Notes: generated by a model from the letters alone, not told the origin. DNA of 64,000 nt from Mycobacterium nebraskense (GCF_002102255.1 NZ_LQPH01000148.1:62001-126000), one strand, 5' to 3'. Shown: positions 1 through 9,367, counted from the stretch's first letter. Numbers and translations: made by a program.

Positions 1-1030
1 ACCGCTGTATGAGGCCACCCGGCTGTCCGAGCATGCCGGCTCGGCGCGCATCTTCCTCAAGCGAGAAGACCTGAACCACACCGGTTCTCACAAGATCAAC
101 AACGTCCTCGGCCAAGCGTTGCTGGCCAAGAGGATGGGCAAGACCCGGGTCATCGCCGAGACCGGCGCCGGTCAGCACGGCGTGGCCACGGCCACCGCAT
201 GCGCATTGTTCGGCCTGGAATGTGTCATCTACATGGGCGCCGTTGACACCGCGCGCCAGGCGCTCAACGTGGCGCGGATGCGACTGCTGGGCGCCGAGGT
301 CGTGTCGGTCCAGAGCGGCTCGAAAACTCTCAAAGACGCCATCAACGAGGCGTTTCGTGATTGGGTGACCAACGCCGACAACACCTATTACTGCTTCGGC
401 ACCGCAGCCGGGCCGCATCCCTTCCCGACGATGGTTCGCGATTTTCAGCGAATCATCGGGTTGGAGGCGCGCGTGCAGATCCAGGCCCAGGCGGGCCGGT
501 TGCCCGACGCGGTCGTGGCCTGTGTCGGCGGCGGATCCAACGCCATCGGTATCTTCCACCCGTTCATCGACGATCCGGGAGTGCGCCTGGTCGGCTTCGA
601 GGCGGCCGGCGACGGCGTCGAAACCGGAAGGCACGCCGCGACTTTCGCCGGCGGTTCACCCGGGGCCTTCCAGGGATCGTTCTCTTACCTGCTGCAAGAC
701 GAGGACGGCCAGACCATCGAATCCCATTCGATCTCAGCGGGTCTGGATTATCCCGGGGTGGGCCCCGAACACGCATATCTCAAGGAGACCGGGCGTGCCG
801 AATACCGGCCGATCACCGACGCGGAGGCGATGGATGCGTTTGCCCTGCTGTGCCGCACCGAGGGCATCATCCCGGCCATCGAATCGGCGCACGCGGTCGC
901 CGGCGCGGTCAAGCTGGGCCTCGAGTTGGGGCAGGGCGCGATCATCGTGGTGAACCTGTCGGGCCGGGGCGACAAGGACGTCGAGACGGCCGCGAAATGG
1001 TTCGGCTTGCTGGGGCCCAGCGAGCGATGA
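1..1030 (+). CDS. trpB: Tryptophan synthase beta chain (5' truncated)
   Basis: This is the PLP-dependent beta subunit, which condenses indole and L-serine to tryptophan in the cytosolic TrpAB complex. The window opens inside the gene; the reading frame begins at base 2. The PLP-lysine motif GSHKINN is seen at about bases 86-106. The glycine-rich phosphate-binding loop CVGGGSNA follows, and a C-terminal GRGDKD stretch completes the fold. Roughly the first 70-80 codons lie outside the window. The stop overlaps the trpA start (ATGA), so the two subunits are translationally coupled. Confidence 0.97.
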   Translation, partial: PLYEATRLSEHAGSARIFLKREDLNHTGSHKINNVLGQALLAKRMGKTRVIAETGAGQHGVATATACALFGLECVIYMGAVDTARQALNVARMRLLGAEVVSVQSGSKTLKDAINEAFRDWVTNADNTYYCFGTAAGPHPFPTMVRDFQRIIGLEARVQIQAQAGRLPDAVVACVGGGSNAIGIFHPFIDDPGVRLVGFEAAGDGVETGRHAATFAGGSPGAFQGSFSYLLQDEDGQTIESHSISAGLDYPGVGPEHAYLKETGRAEYRPITDAEAMDAFALLCRTEGIIPAIESAHAVAGAVKLGLELGQGAIIVVNLSGRGDKDVETAAKWFGLLGPSER

Positions 1031-1839
1031 CCGTGGAACAAAGGCAAGCCAGCAGGCTCGGGCCGGTCTTCGACGTGTGCCGCAAAGAAAATCGCGCGGC
1101 GCTGATTGGCTACCTGCCCACCGGCTACCCCGACGTGCCGGCCTCGGTGGACGGAATGCTCGCCCTGGTCGAATCCGGTTGCGACATCATCGAAGTCGGT
1201 GTGCCCTATTCGGATCCCGGCATGGACGGGCCGACCATTGCCCGGGCCACCGAGGTCGCACTGCACGGGGGAGTGCGGGTCCGGGACACTCTTGGCGCGG
1301 TCGAGGCGATCAGTGCGGCCGGCGGGCGCGCGGTGGTGATGACCTACTGGAATCCCGTGTTGCGTTATGGGGTCGACGCGTTCGCGCGGGACCTCGCGGC
1401 GGCCGGGGGGCACGGGCTGATCACTCCAGACCTCATCCCCGACGAAGCCGGCCTGTGGCTGGCGGCAGCTGAGGAGCATCGGTTGGATCGCATTTTCCTG
1501 GTGGCGCCGTCGTCGACGCCGCAACGGTTGGCGATGACGGTCGAGGCATCGCGGGGATTCGTCTACGCTGCCTCCACGATGGGTGTAACCGGGGCGCGTG
1601 ACGCGGTGTCGCAGGCCGCGCCCGAACTGGTGCAGCGGATAAAGGCGGTGTCGGACATACCCGTCGGCGTCGGCCTGGGCGTGCGGTCGCGGGAGCAGGC
1701 TGCCCAGATTGGCAGCTATGCCGACGGTGTCATCGTCGGTTCCGCGCTGGTATCGGCGCTCGGTGACGGTGGGTTGCCGGCGTTGCGGGCGCTGACCGAG
1801 GAACTGGCCGCCGGTGTTCGGCAGAGGGCGTCCGCCTGA
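1027..1839 (+). CDS. trpA: Tryptophan synthase alpha chain
   Basis: The alpha subunit cleaves indole-3-glycerol phosphate to indole and channels it to TrpB. The protein has 270 residues, the usual mycobacterial length. The TIM-barrel motif EVGVPYSDPGMDGPTI carries the catalytic Glu, followed by YWNPVLRYGVD and the phosphate-binding GVGLGVRS. The ATG at 1027 overlaps the trpB stop. The in-frame sequence upstream of it is an Arg/Pro-rich shadow of trpB and was not used. The stop overlaps the lgt start (TGATG), so translation probably continues into lgt. Confidence 0.97.
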   Translation: MTVEQRQASRLGPVFDVCRKENRAALIGYLPTGYPDVPASVDGMLALVESGCDIIEVGVPYSDPGMDGPTIARATEVALHGGVRVRDTLGAVEAISAAGGRAVVMTYWNPVLRYGVDAFARDLAAAGGHGLITPDLIPDEAGLWLAAAEEHRLDRIFLVAPSSTPQRLAMTVEASRGFVYAASTMGVTGARDAVSQAAPELVQRIKAVSDIPVGVGLGVRSREQAAQIGSYADGVIVGSALVSALGDGGLPALRALTEELAAGVRQRASA

Positions 1840-3272
1840 TGACGATGTTGCCGACGTATTTTCCCAGCCCGCCCCAAGGTGTCTGGCACCTCGGGCCGCT
1901 GCCCATTCGTGCCTACGCCCTATTCATCATCACCGGCATCGTGGTGGCGCTGCTGATCGGCGACCGGCGCTGGGAGGCCCGCGGCGGGCAGCGCGGTGTC
2001 ATCTATGACATCGCGTTGTGGGTGGTGCCGTTCGGACTGGTGGGCGGACGGCTTTATCACCTGGCCACCGACTGGCGGACCTATTGGGGGCCGGGTGGCG
2101 CCGGGTTCGGTGCGGCGGTTCGGATTTGGGACGGCGGCCTGGGCATCTGGGGCGCGGTAGCCCTCGGCGGCGTCGGCGCTTGGATCGCTTGCCGGCGGCA
2201 TGGCATTCCCCTGCCTGCCTTCGGCGACGCGATCGCGCCGGGAATCATCCTGGCGCAGGCCATCGGCCGGCTCGGGAACTACTTCAACCAGGAGCTCTAC
2301 GGCCGGGAGACCACGTTGCCGTGGGGGCTGGAGATCTTCTACCGTCGAGACCCCTCGGGATACATCGACCCCCACTCGCTGGACGGTGTCTCGACGGGGC
2401 AGGTGGCACTCGTCGTTCAGCCGACGTTCCTGTACGAATTGATCTGGAACGTCCTGGTTTTCGCCGCATTGATCTACGCGGACCGACGATTCACGTTGGG
2501 CCACGGCCGACTGTTTGCGCTGTACGTGGCCAGCTACTGCATCGGGCGCTTCGCCGTCGAGCTGCTGCGCGACGACACCGCCACCCATATCGCGGGCATC
2601 CGGATCAACTCGTTCACATCGACTTTCGTGTTCATCGGGGCCGTGGTGTACATCATGGTCGCGCCGAGGGGCCGTGAGGCCCCCGAGAGCCTGCGCGGCA
2701 CGGACCACGTCGCCGAGGAATCCGCGGAAGCGGAGCCGGTGGACGAGTCACCGACCGTCGCCTCGGCTGAGGCGGCGACTGCGGCGGTCGCGGTGGGCGC
2801 CGGGGAAGACGACGACAAGCGCGACGAGTCAGCGGAAACGGACGAGGCTGCCGAAGTCGACGAGTCCGAGACCGCGGAGCCCGAGACGGCCAAAGCGGAG
2901 GCCGCGGAGTCCGGCGAAGCCGAGTCCGACGAGGCTGAAGCCGAAGAGCCGGAGGCGGAAGCCGAAGAGCCCGAAGCCGAAGCGCCCGAAACCGGGGAGT
3001 CCGAGTCGGCTGAAGCGGAGGCCGCGGAGCCCGACAAAGCCGAATCCGAAGAGGCTGAAGGAGAAGAGCCGGAGGCGGAAGCCGACGAGGCCGAAGCCGA
3101 CGAGGCCGAAGCCGAAGCCGAAGAGGCCGAAGCGGAAGAGCCCGAAACCGGCGCCGAGGCGGACGACCAACCCGAGCCGGTTGCAGCCCCGGAGGTGGCC
3201 GAAAACGCTTCGGCCGCCGAGCCGGAGAAGGAAACCCGTAGTCGGTGGAGGCTGCGGAGGAACCGGCCGTAG
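1839..3272 (+). CDS. lgt: Prolipoprotein diacylglyceryl transferase with long acidic tail
   Basis: Lgt transfers diacylglycerol from phosphatidylglycerol to the lipobox cysteine of prolipoproteins in the plasma membrane. The 477-residue protein has a normal Lgt core of about 280 residues with the signatures GGRLYHLATD, AIGRLGNYFNQELYG and GRFAVELLRDD. It is followed by about 190 residues dominated by Glu and Ala in a repetitive EAEEPEAEA pattern, ending in a short basic patch. An extended variable tail is known in mycobacterial Lgt, but this one is very repetitive at protein and DNA level (about 2840-3160). The start overlaps the trpA stop. Confidence 0.96.
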   Translation: MTMLPTYFPSPPQGVWHLGPLPIRAYALFIITGIVVALLIGDRRWEARGGQRGVIYDIALWVVPFGLVGGRLYHLATDWRTYWGPGGAGFGAAVRIWDGGLGIWGAVALGGVGAWIACRRHGIPLPAFGDAIAPGIILAQAIGRLGNYFNQELYGRETTLPWGLEIFYRRDPSGYIDPHSLDGVSTGQVALVVQPTFLYELIWNVLVFAALIYADRRFTLGHGRLFALYVASYCIGRFAVELLRDDTATHIAGIRINSFTSTFVFIGAVVYIMVAPRGREAPESLRGTDHVAEESAEAEPVDESPTVASAEAATAAVAVGAGEDDDKRDESAETDEAAEVDESETAEPETAKAEAAESGEAESDEAEAEEPEAEAEEPEAEAPETGESESAEAEAAEPDKAESEEAEGEEPEAEADEAEADEAEAEAEEAEAEEPETGAEADDQPEPVAAPEVAENASAAEPEKETRSRWRLRRNRP

Positions 3273-3309
3273 GGCCGCTCGGGGCCGGCACGTCTGGCAT
3301 GCTGAATAC

Positions 3310-3741
3310 GTGACGCAACCCGATTCCGCTGGACATGCGGTGGAACAGTGTCACGGCCCGCGCCGATACGTCGCGGCCGGTACCGCCTTGGTGCTGGGCG
3401 GCGCGCTCGGCTATGTCGGGCTGGTTGACCCGCACAACACGAATTCGCTGTATCCCCAATGCCCGTTCAAATGGCTCACCGGCTGGAACTGCCCCTTCTG
3501 CGGCGGCTTGCGGATGACGCACGACCTCCTGCACGGAGACCTCGTCGCCGCCGTCAACGACAATGTTTTCCTGCTGGTCGGAATCCCGATGCTGGCCGGA
3601 TGGCTGCTGATGCGCCGCGGTAGCGGCAAACCGGCGCTGTCGACGCCGGCTTGGCTGACAATGGTGCTCGCCGTCATCGCGTGGACGGTGCTGCGTAACC
3701 TTCCCGGCTTCCCACTGCTCCCGGCGATTAACAGTGGGTAG
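3310..3741 (+). CDS. DUF2752 membrane protein (Rv1616-like)
   Basis: This 143-residue protein has three predicted membrane segments. It carries the DUF2752 signature CPFKWLTGWNCPFCGGLR, with cysteines that could bind a metal or cofactor, followed by the conserved LLHGDL. The function of DUF2752 is not established. GTG at 3310 is the only sensible start; the upstream in-frame sequence is an Arg/Pro-rich shadow of the lgt tail. It lies 37 nt after lgt on the same strand, in the position recalled for Rv1615/Rv1616. Confidence 0.85.
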   Translation: MTQPDSAGHAVEQCHGPRRYVAAGTALVLGGALGYVGLVDPHNTNSLYPQCPFKWLTGWNCPFCGGLRMTHDLLHGDLVAAVNDNVFLLVGIPMLAGWLLMRRGSGKPALSTPAWLTMVLAVIAWTVLRNLPGFPLLPAINSG

Positions 3742-3807
3742 CCGCCCGCATTGCGACACCCCGTTCCGTCGGACCGGGGTGCACCCACGCGACTATGCTG
3801 TGTCGGC

Positions 3808-5226
3808 GTGAGTAGACGCGGAAAGATCGTCTGCACCCTTGGCCCTGCGACGAATTCGGACGAGCTGATTCTGGCGCTGGTCGAGGCCGGAATGGACGTC
3901 GCCCGGTTGAACTTCAGTCACGGCGACTACTCCGACCACAAAGCCGCATACGAGCGGGTGCGGGCCGCTTCTGACACCACCGGTCGAGCGGTCGGTGTCC
4001 TCGCCGACCTGCAGGGCCCGAAGATTCGGCTGGGCCGTTTCGCCACCGGATCCACGTACTGGGCCGACGGCGAAACCGTATGCATCACCGTCGCAGATTG
4101 CGAAGGCACCCACGATCGCGTGTCGACCACCTACAAGAAGCTGTCCACCGACGCGACGGTCGGGGACCGGGTGCTCGTCGACGACGGCAAGGTCGGCCTG
4201 GTCGTCGACCGCATCGACGGCGACGATGTCATCTGCACCGTCGAAGAGGGCGGCCCCGTCAGCAACAACAAGGGCATCTCGCTGCCCGGCATGAACGTGT
4301 CCGCACCGGCCTTGTCCGAGAAGGACATCGAGGACCTCACCTTCGCGATGGATCTCGGAGTCGACCTGGTCGCGCTGTCATTCGTGCGGTCGCCGTCCGA
4401 CGTCGAGTTGGTGCACGAGGTGATGGACCGGATCGGCCGGCGGGTGCCGGTGATCGCCAAGCTGGAAAAGCCGGAAGCCGTCGACAATCTGGAAGCGATC
4501 GTGCTGGCCTTCGACGCCATCATGGTGGCCCGCGGCGACCTCGGTGTCGAGCTGCCGCTGGAAGAGGTGCCGCTGGTGCAGAAGCGGGCCATCCAGATGG
4601 CCCGGGAGAACGCCAAACCCGTCATCGTGGCGACCCAGATGCTCGACTCCATGATCGAGAACTCCCGCCCGACGCGCGCCGAGGCCTCCGACGTCGCCAA
4701 TGCCGTGCTCGACGGCGCCGACGCGGTGATGCTGTCCGGCGAAACGTCGGTCGGCAAGTACCCGCTGGCGGCCGTCCGGACCATGGCGCGGATCATCTGC
4801 GCCGTCGAGGACAATTCCACCGCCGCGCCGCCGCTGACGCATGTGCCGCGCACCAAGCGCGGGGTGATCTCCTATGCCGCCCGCGACATCGGCGAGCGTC
4901 TGGATGCCAAGGCGCTGGTCGCCTTCACCCAGTCCGGTGACACCGTCAAGCGGCTGGCGCGCCTGCATACCCCGCTGCCGCTGCTGGCCTTCACCGCGTG
5001 GCCCGAAGTCCGCAGCCAACTCGCCATGACCTGGGGCACCGAGACGTTCATCGTGCCGATGATGACGTCGACCGACGGCATGATCCGCCAGGTCGACAAG
5101 TCGCTGCTGGAACTCGGTCGCTACAAGCGCGGTGACCTGGTGGTGATCGTGGCCGGCGCGCCACCTGGCACAGTAGGGTCGACCAACCTCATCCACGTGC
5201 ACCGGATCGGGGAGGACGACGTTTAG
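3808..5226 (+). CDS. pykA: Pyruvate kinase
   Basis: This enzyme converts phosphoenolpyruvate and ADP to pyruvate and ATP, the last step of glycolysis. The 472-residue protein begins VSRRGKIVCTLGPAT and contains the signature AKLEKPEAVDNLEAI, the MVARGDLGVELP motif and ATQMLDSMI, as in the family. GTG 3808 is chosen because a -10 element TATGCT (3794-3799) lies 8 nt upstream, consistent with a leaderless mRNA. The 19 codons upstream do not resemble pyruvate kinase. The next gene, tesB1, starts 52 nt after the stop. Confidence 0.96.
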   Translation: MSRRGKIVCTLGPATNSDELILALVEAGMDVARLNFSHGDYSDHKAAYERVRAASDTTGRAVGVLADLQGPKIRLGRFATGSTYWADGETVCITVADCEGTHDRVSTTYKKLSTDATVGDRVLVDDGKVGLVVDRIDGDDVICTVEEGGPVSNNKGISLPGMNVSAPALSEKDIEDLTFAMDLGVDLVALSFVRSPSDVELVHEVMDRIGRRVPVIAKLEKPEAVDNLEAIVLAFDAIMVARGDLGVELPLEEVPLVQKRAIQMARENAKPVIVATQMLDSMIENSRPTRAEASDVANAVLDGADAVMLSGETSVGKYPLAAVRTMARIICAVEDNSTAAPPLTHVPRTKRGVISYAARDIGERLDAKALVAFTQSGDTVKRLARLHTPLPLLAFTAWPEVRSQLAMTWGTETFIVPMMTSTDGMIRQVDKSLLELGRYKRGDLVVIVAGAPPGTVGSTNLIHVHRIGEDDV

Positions 5227-5278
5227 CCCGCCTGGCGACGATGCAAGCCGCAGCGCGGCTTGAAGAGGAGGCGGGCAA

Positions 5279-6175
5279 TTGAGCCAAGGAGAGGCCGCGA
5301 TCAGCACCGATTCCGATTTCAAGGAACTGCTTGCGACCCTCGACCTCAACCGGATCGCCGACGACCGATTTACCGCGTCTCATCCCAGCAAGAACCCGAT
5401 GCGGACATTCGGCGGCCAGCTCATGGCCCAATCGTTCGTCGCGAGTAGTCGCACGCTGATCCGGGACGGCCTGCCGCCCAGCGCGCTGTCCGTGCACTTC
5501 ATCAACGGCGGTGACACCGCCAAGGACATCGAATTCCACGTCACCCGGCTGCGTGATGAGCGGCGCTTCGCCAACCGGCGCGTCGACGCCGTGCAGGACG
5601 GCATGCTGTTGTCCTCGGCGCTGATCTCGTACATGTCCGGCGGACGCGGCCTCGAACACGGCGTCGATCCGCCGCAGGTGGGCGAGCCCGAGACGCAGCC
5701 GGCGATCAGCGAGCTGCTCCGCGGTTACGAGGAGACCGTTCCGCACTTCGTCAACGCCCTGCAGCCGATCGAGTGGCGCTACACCAACGACCCGGCCTGG
5801 GTGATGCGCGAGAAGGGCGACCGGCTTCCGCACAATCGGGTGTGGATGAAGGCCGGCGGCAAGATGCCCGACGACCCGGTGCTGCACACCGCGACCATGG
5901 TGTACTCCTCGGACACCACGGTGCTGGACTCGGTCATCACCACCCATGGACTCTCGTGGGGTTTCGACCGCATCTTCGCCGCCTCGGCCAACCATTCCGT
6001 GTGGTTTCACCGGCAGGTCAACTTCGACGACTGGGTGCTGTATTCGACCTCGTCGCCGGTGGCCGCGGATTCCCGCGGCCTCGGCACCGGACACTTCTTC
6101 GATCGCTCCGGGCAAATCCTCGCGACGGTGGTGCAAGAAGGAGTGCTGAAATACTTTCCGCCCGCCCGCCGATAG
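5279..6175 (+). CDS. tesB1: Acyl-CoA thioesterase II (TesB type)
   Basis: It hydrolyses acyl-CoA to free fatty acid and CoA. The 298-residue protein has two hotdog repeats. The N-terminal half carries FGGQLMAQS and the C-terminal half carries LSWGFDR and the SVWFHR motif. The start is the rare TTG at 5279, supported by a strong AGGAGG (5266-5271) seven bases upstream. Two internal in-frame codons further on could serve instead. It is the Rv1618 orthologue by sequence and by position after pykA. Confidence 0.93.
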   Translation: MSQGEAAISTDSDFKELLATLDLNRIADDRFTASHPSKNPMRTFGGQLMAQSFVASSRTLIRDGLPPSALSVHFINGGDTAKDIEFHVTRLRDERRFANRRVDAVQDGMLLSSALISYMSGGRGLEHGVDPPQVGEPETQPAISELLRGYEETVPHFVNALQPIEWRYTNDPAWVMREKGDRLPHNRVWMKAGGKMPDDPVLHTATMVYSSDTTVLDSVITTHGLSWGFDRIFAASANHSVWFHRQVNFDDWVLYSTSSPVAADSRGLGTGHFFDRSGQILATVVQEGVLKYFPPARR

Positions 6176-6312
6176 ACAGGGCGGAATACCCGCAGCACAT
6201 CGCCGCGGATTCGGCCCAGCATGGCCCGGATCGGGCGTAAGTTCGTAGCAGCCGGGTATTCGGTGCAGAGGCGGCAACCAGCCGCCCAGCTGGAACGTCA
6301 GCGCATCGGGAG

Positions 6313-7716
6313 GTGAGTGTGAGCGGGCCCTTGGTCGACGTCTCAGCGAAGGCACGCGCGCGCGAACGCGTGGTTGTCTCCGTCGATTCGCGGGCGGCCC
6401 GGTTGATCGGTGCCCTGGCCCTGTTCATCGCCACCTGCTGGCTGGTGGAAATCCTTTACCGCCACCACTACCAGCCGGCGTGGCATTACGCCGACCGATT
6501 GGCCTGGTCGCTGACGGTCCTGGTCGCGGTGGCGTGGATTGCGCGCGGCATCTTCTTGGGCCGTCCCGTGACGACCATGCACGCCGCCGCTGCCGCCGTA
6601 TCCGTGTTGGTGGGCCTGGGGCTGCACGTGCTGTCCTTCGATCTGCTCGGCGACCTGGTGATCGCCGGCTCCGGCATGGTGCTGATGTGGCCGACGTCCT
6701 CGCATCCGCGTCCCGAGGATTTGCCCCGGGTCTGGAAATTGATCGAGGCCACCAAGGACGACCCGCTGGCGCCGTTCGCGATGCAGTCCGGCAAGAGTTA
6801 CCACTTCACCGCCGATGGCAGTGCGGCGCTGGCCTATCGGACGCGCCTGGGCATCGCCGTGGTCGGCGGCGACCCGATCGGCGACGAGACCCGATTCCCC
6901 GAGTTGGTCGCCGACTTCGCCGCCATGTGTCACACCCACGGCTGGCGAATCGCGGTGATGGGGTGCGGCAAGCGGCGGCTCGAATTGTGGAACGACGCCG
7001 CGGTGCTCGGACAGTCGCTGCGCGCCGTGCCGATCGGGCGCGACGTGGTCGTCGACGTCACCGGTTTCGACATGGTGGGACGCAAGTTCCGCAACCTGCG
7101 CCAGGCGGTACAGCGCTCGCACAACTGCGGCATCACCACCGAGATCGTCGCGGAACAGGAACTCAACGATCAGCAACTGGCCGAGCTGACCGACGTGGTC
7201 CGGGAGTCGAGCAAGGCGGCCCACACCGAACGCGGATTCCACATGAACCTGGACGGCGTGCTGGAGGGCCGGTTCCCCGGCATTCAGCTGATCATCGCCA
7301 GGGACGCCTCGGGCAAGGTGCAGGGATTTCACCGGTACGCGACGGCCGGCGGCGGCAGCGACATCACCCTCGATGTGCCGTGGCGCCGGCGCGGAGCCCC
7401 CAACGGCATCGACGAGCGGCTCAGCATCGACATGATTATGGCCGGTAAAGGAAATGGGGGACAACGGCTTTCGCTTGCATTCGCGGCGTTCCCGGAAATC
7501 TTCGACGAGAAGGATCGCAGCCGCGCCCAGCGCGTCTTCTATCGGTTGATCCATATCCTCGACCCGTTGATCGCACTCGAGTCGCTGTACAGATATGTGC
7601 GCAAGTTCCACGCGCTGGACGAGCGGCGCTACGCACTGGTCTCGATGACTCAGATCGTCACGTTGTTGATCGTGTTGCTCTCGCTGGAGTTCATGCCGCG
7701 CCGGCGACACCTTTGA
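6313..7716 (+). CDS. Membrane protein with DUF2156 domain (Rv1619-like)
   Basis: This 467-residue protein has about four N-terminal transmembrane helices (residues about 30-130) and then a soluble DUF2156 domain. That domain is the lysyl-phosphatidylglycerol-synthetase type GNAT-like fold. Similar motifs occur in the MprF-like half of LysX in this same window: FRNLRQAVQRSHNCG here, MRGVRQAVTRARRAG there. A C-terminal hydrophobic segment (MTQIVTLLIVLLSLEF) closes the protein. The substrate is unknown; aminoacyl transfer to lipids or to another acceptor is inference. Its last 26 bases overlap the convergent end of cydC. Confidence 0.85.
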   Translation: MSVSGPLVDVSAKARARERVVVSVDSRAARLIGALALFIATCWLVEILYRHHYQPAWHYADRLAWSLTVLVAVAWIARGIFLGRPVTTMHAAAAAVSVLVGLGLHVLSFDLLGDLVIAGSGMVLMWPTSSHPRPEDLPRVWKLIEATKDDPLAPFAMQSGKSYHFTADGSAALAYRTRLGIAVVGGDPIGDETRFPELVADFAAMCHTHGWRIAVMGCGKRRLELWNDAAVLGQSLRAVPIGRDVVVDVTGFDMVGRKFRNLRQAVQRSHNCGITTEIVAEQELNDQQLAELTDVVRESSKAAHTERGFHMNLDGVLEGRFPGIQLIIARDASGKVQGFHRYATAGGGSDITLDVPWRRRGAPNGIDERLSIDMIMAGKGNGGQRLSLAFAAFPEIFDEKDRSRAQRVFYRLIHILDPLIALESLYRYVRKFHALDERRYALVSMTQIVTLLIVLLSLEFMPRRRHL

Positions 7717-9367
7717 GCGCATCGATGTGCAGTTTGCGACAGCCAATGTCGTTGGCTAAGTGGTGAGTTGCCACCACCACGGTCCGATCGGCGGACAGCA
7801 GCCCGGAATTCGGCCCCAACAGGTCGTAGAGAATTGGTTCGGCGTCGGCCGCGTCCAGGTGTTCGGTGGGCTCGTCGAGCAGCACGATTCGGGCGGGTGA
7901 GAGCACAACCCGCGCCAGCAGCAGTCGCCTGCGTTGCCCGCCCGAAAGCGCCTGCGCGCCACCGGTCAACATAGTCGACAGGCCGTCGGGCAAACCGGCG
8001 AGCCAGGCGCCGAGCCCGACCGCATCCAGCGCGGCCGCCAATTCGTCGTCTCGGCAGTCTCCGCGGGCGACCAGCAAGTTGTCCCGCACGGTGGTGGCGA
8101 AGATATGCGCGTCCTCGGCGAAAAAACTGACAGCGCCCCGCAATTCCTCTTCGTCGACGGCGGTCAGGTCGGTGCCATCGAGCGTTACCCGTCCCTCCAA
8201 CGGGGGCAACAGCCCGGCGAGTGTCATCAACAGCGTGGTCTTGCCGGAACCACTGGCGCCGGTGACGGCCAGCCGGGCACCCGGCGGTAGCTCCAGCGCG
8301 ATGCGGCTGGACCGGGATCCCTCGGCGTGGCCGGAGCGGATGTCGGCGGACAACACGGCGGTGCCGGCGGGTATCGGCGGGGCCACCGAGGACTGCTCGG
8401 GCCGGCGCGGGCGGTCGGTCGTCGTGAGATCGAGCAGCCGCCGCGCGGCGATCCGCGACCGCGTCAGCTGGACCGCGGCCGCCGGCAGCGGGGTCATCGC
8501 CTCGAACGCGGACAGCGGCAACAACATCAGGACGGCCAGCGTGGTGGGCGCGACCGACGGTGCCAACCCGATGCCGGCCACCACCGCGCCGAGCACGCTG
8601 GCTCCGATCGCGGCGGTGGGCACGGCCTCGGCGATGGCGGCCGGTCTGGCGGCGACGTCGAGGGTGGCGCCCCAGGCGCGTTGGCGGCGTTGCGATTCGG
8701 CGATGACGCGGGGAAGCAGGCCGGCGACGCGAAGCTCGGGCGCGTGTTCCAGAGCAATCATCGCCGACGTGTCGCGTTCGGAATGATGCTGCCGGGCAAC
8801 GCTTTCCTGGCGAGCCGCGGCCTTTGCCGCGAGCCGCGGCGCGACGAAGCCCGCGACCAGCAGGCAGATCGCCAGCACCGCTGCGGCTGGCAGCGAGATG
8901 GCCGCGACAACGGCGGTCGCCGCCAGTCCCAGCACCACCGCGACGCCGATCGGCACCACGGCACGCACCAGCACGTTGGCCAGTTCTTCGACGTCGGAGC
9001 CCACTCGTGTGACGAGCTCACCGCTGTGCAGACGGACGGCGGCCGCGGCGGGCCCGTGGGCCAGCCGGTGATAGATCCGCGCCCGGGCGGTGCCGGCCGC
9101 GCGTAGCGCGGCGTCATGGGTGACCAGCCGCTCGCAGTAGTGCAACACGCCCCGCGAAATCGCGAACGCGCGCACCGCGACGGCCGCGACCGACAGGTCC
9201 AGCACCGGCGGCATCTGCCAGGCCCGGGTGATGAGCCACGCCGAGACACCGGCCAGCGCCAGCGCGCTGCCCAGCGACAGCACGCCCAGCGCGATGGCCG
9301 CCAAAATGCGGGGGAGCCTCGGGCGCAGCAGCGGCGCGGCCGCCAAGAGGGGATCAGACTGGGGCAT
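7691..9367 (-). CDS. cydC: ABC exporter CydC, cytochrome bd biogenesis
   Basis: This is one half of the heterodimeric CydDC exporter (six membrane helices fused to an ATPase) needed for assembly of cytochrome bd oxidase. CydDC is linked to thiol/heme transport. The 558-residue protein has a membrane domain (about 20-300) and an NBD with Walker A GASGSGKTT, signature ALSGGQRRR and Walker B ARIVLLDEPTEHLD. ATG 9367 overlaps the end of cydD by 14 nt. The 3' end overlaps the convergent DUF2156 gene. It is the last gene of cydABDC. Confidence 0.94.
   Translation of the reverse strand: MPQSDPLLAAAPLLRPRLPRILAAIALGVLSLGSALALAGVSAWLITRAWQMPPVLDLSVAAVAVRAFAISRGVLHYCERLVTHDAALRAAGTARARIYHRLAHGPAAAAVRLHSGELVTRVGSDVEELANVLVRAVVPIGVAVVLGLAATAVVAAISLPAAAVLAICLLVAGFVAPRLAAKAAARQESVARQHHSERDTSAMIALEHAPELRVAGLLPRVIAESQRRQRAWGATLDVAARPAAIAEAVPTAAIGASVLGAVVAGIGLAPSVAPTTLAVLMLLPLSAFEAMTPLPAAAVQLTRSRIAARRLLDLTTTDRPRRPEQSSVAPPIPAGTAVLSADIRSGHAEGSRSSRIALELPPGARLAVTGASGSGKTTLLMTLAGLLPPLEGRVTLDGTDLTAVDEEELRGAVSFFAEDAHIFATTVRDNLLVARGDCRDDELAAALDAVGLGAWLAGLPDGLSTMLTGGAQALSGGQRRRLLLARVVLSPARIVLLDEPTEHLDAADAEPILYDLLGPNSGLLSADRTVVVATHHLANDIGCRKLHIDALKGVAGAA

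Noticed and set aside
119..1030. trpB start at the codon 119
   Set aside because: The TrpB frame and conserved sequence continue upstream to the window edge, including GSHKINN before this point.
2840..3160. Possible CRISPR-like or minisatellite array
   Set aside because: The repeats are short, degenerate and in frame with the Glu/Ala codons of the lgt tail; there are no spacers.
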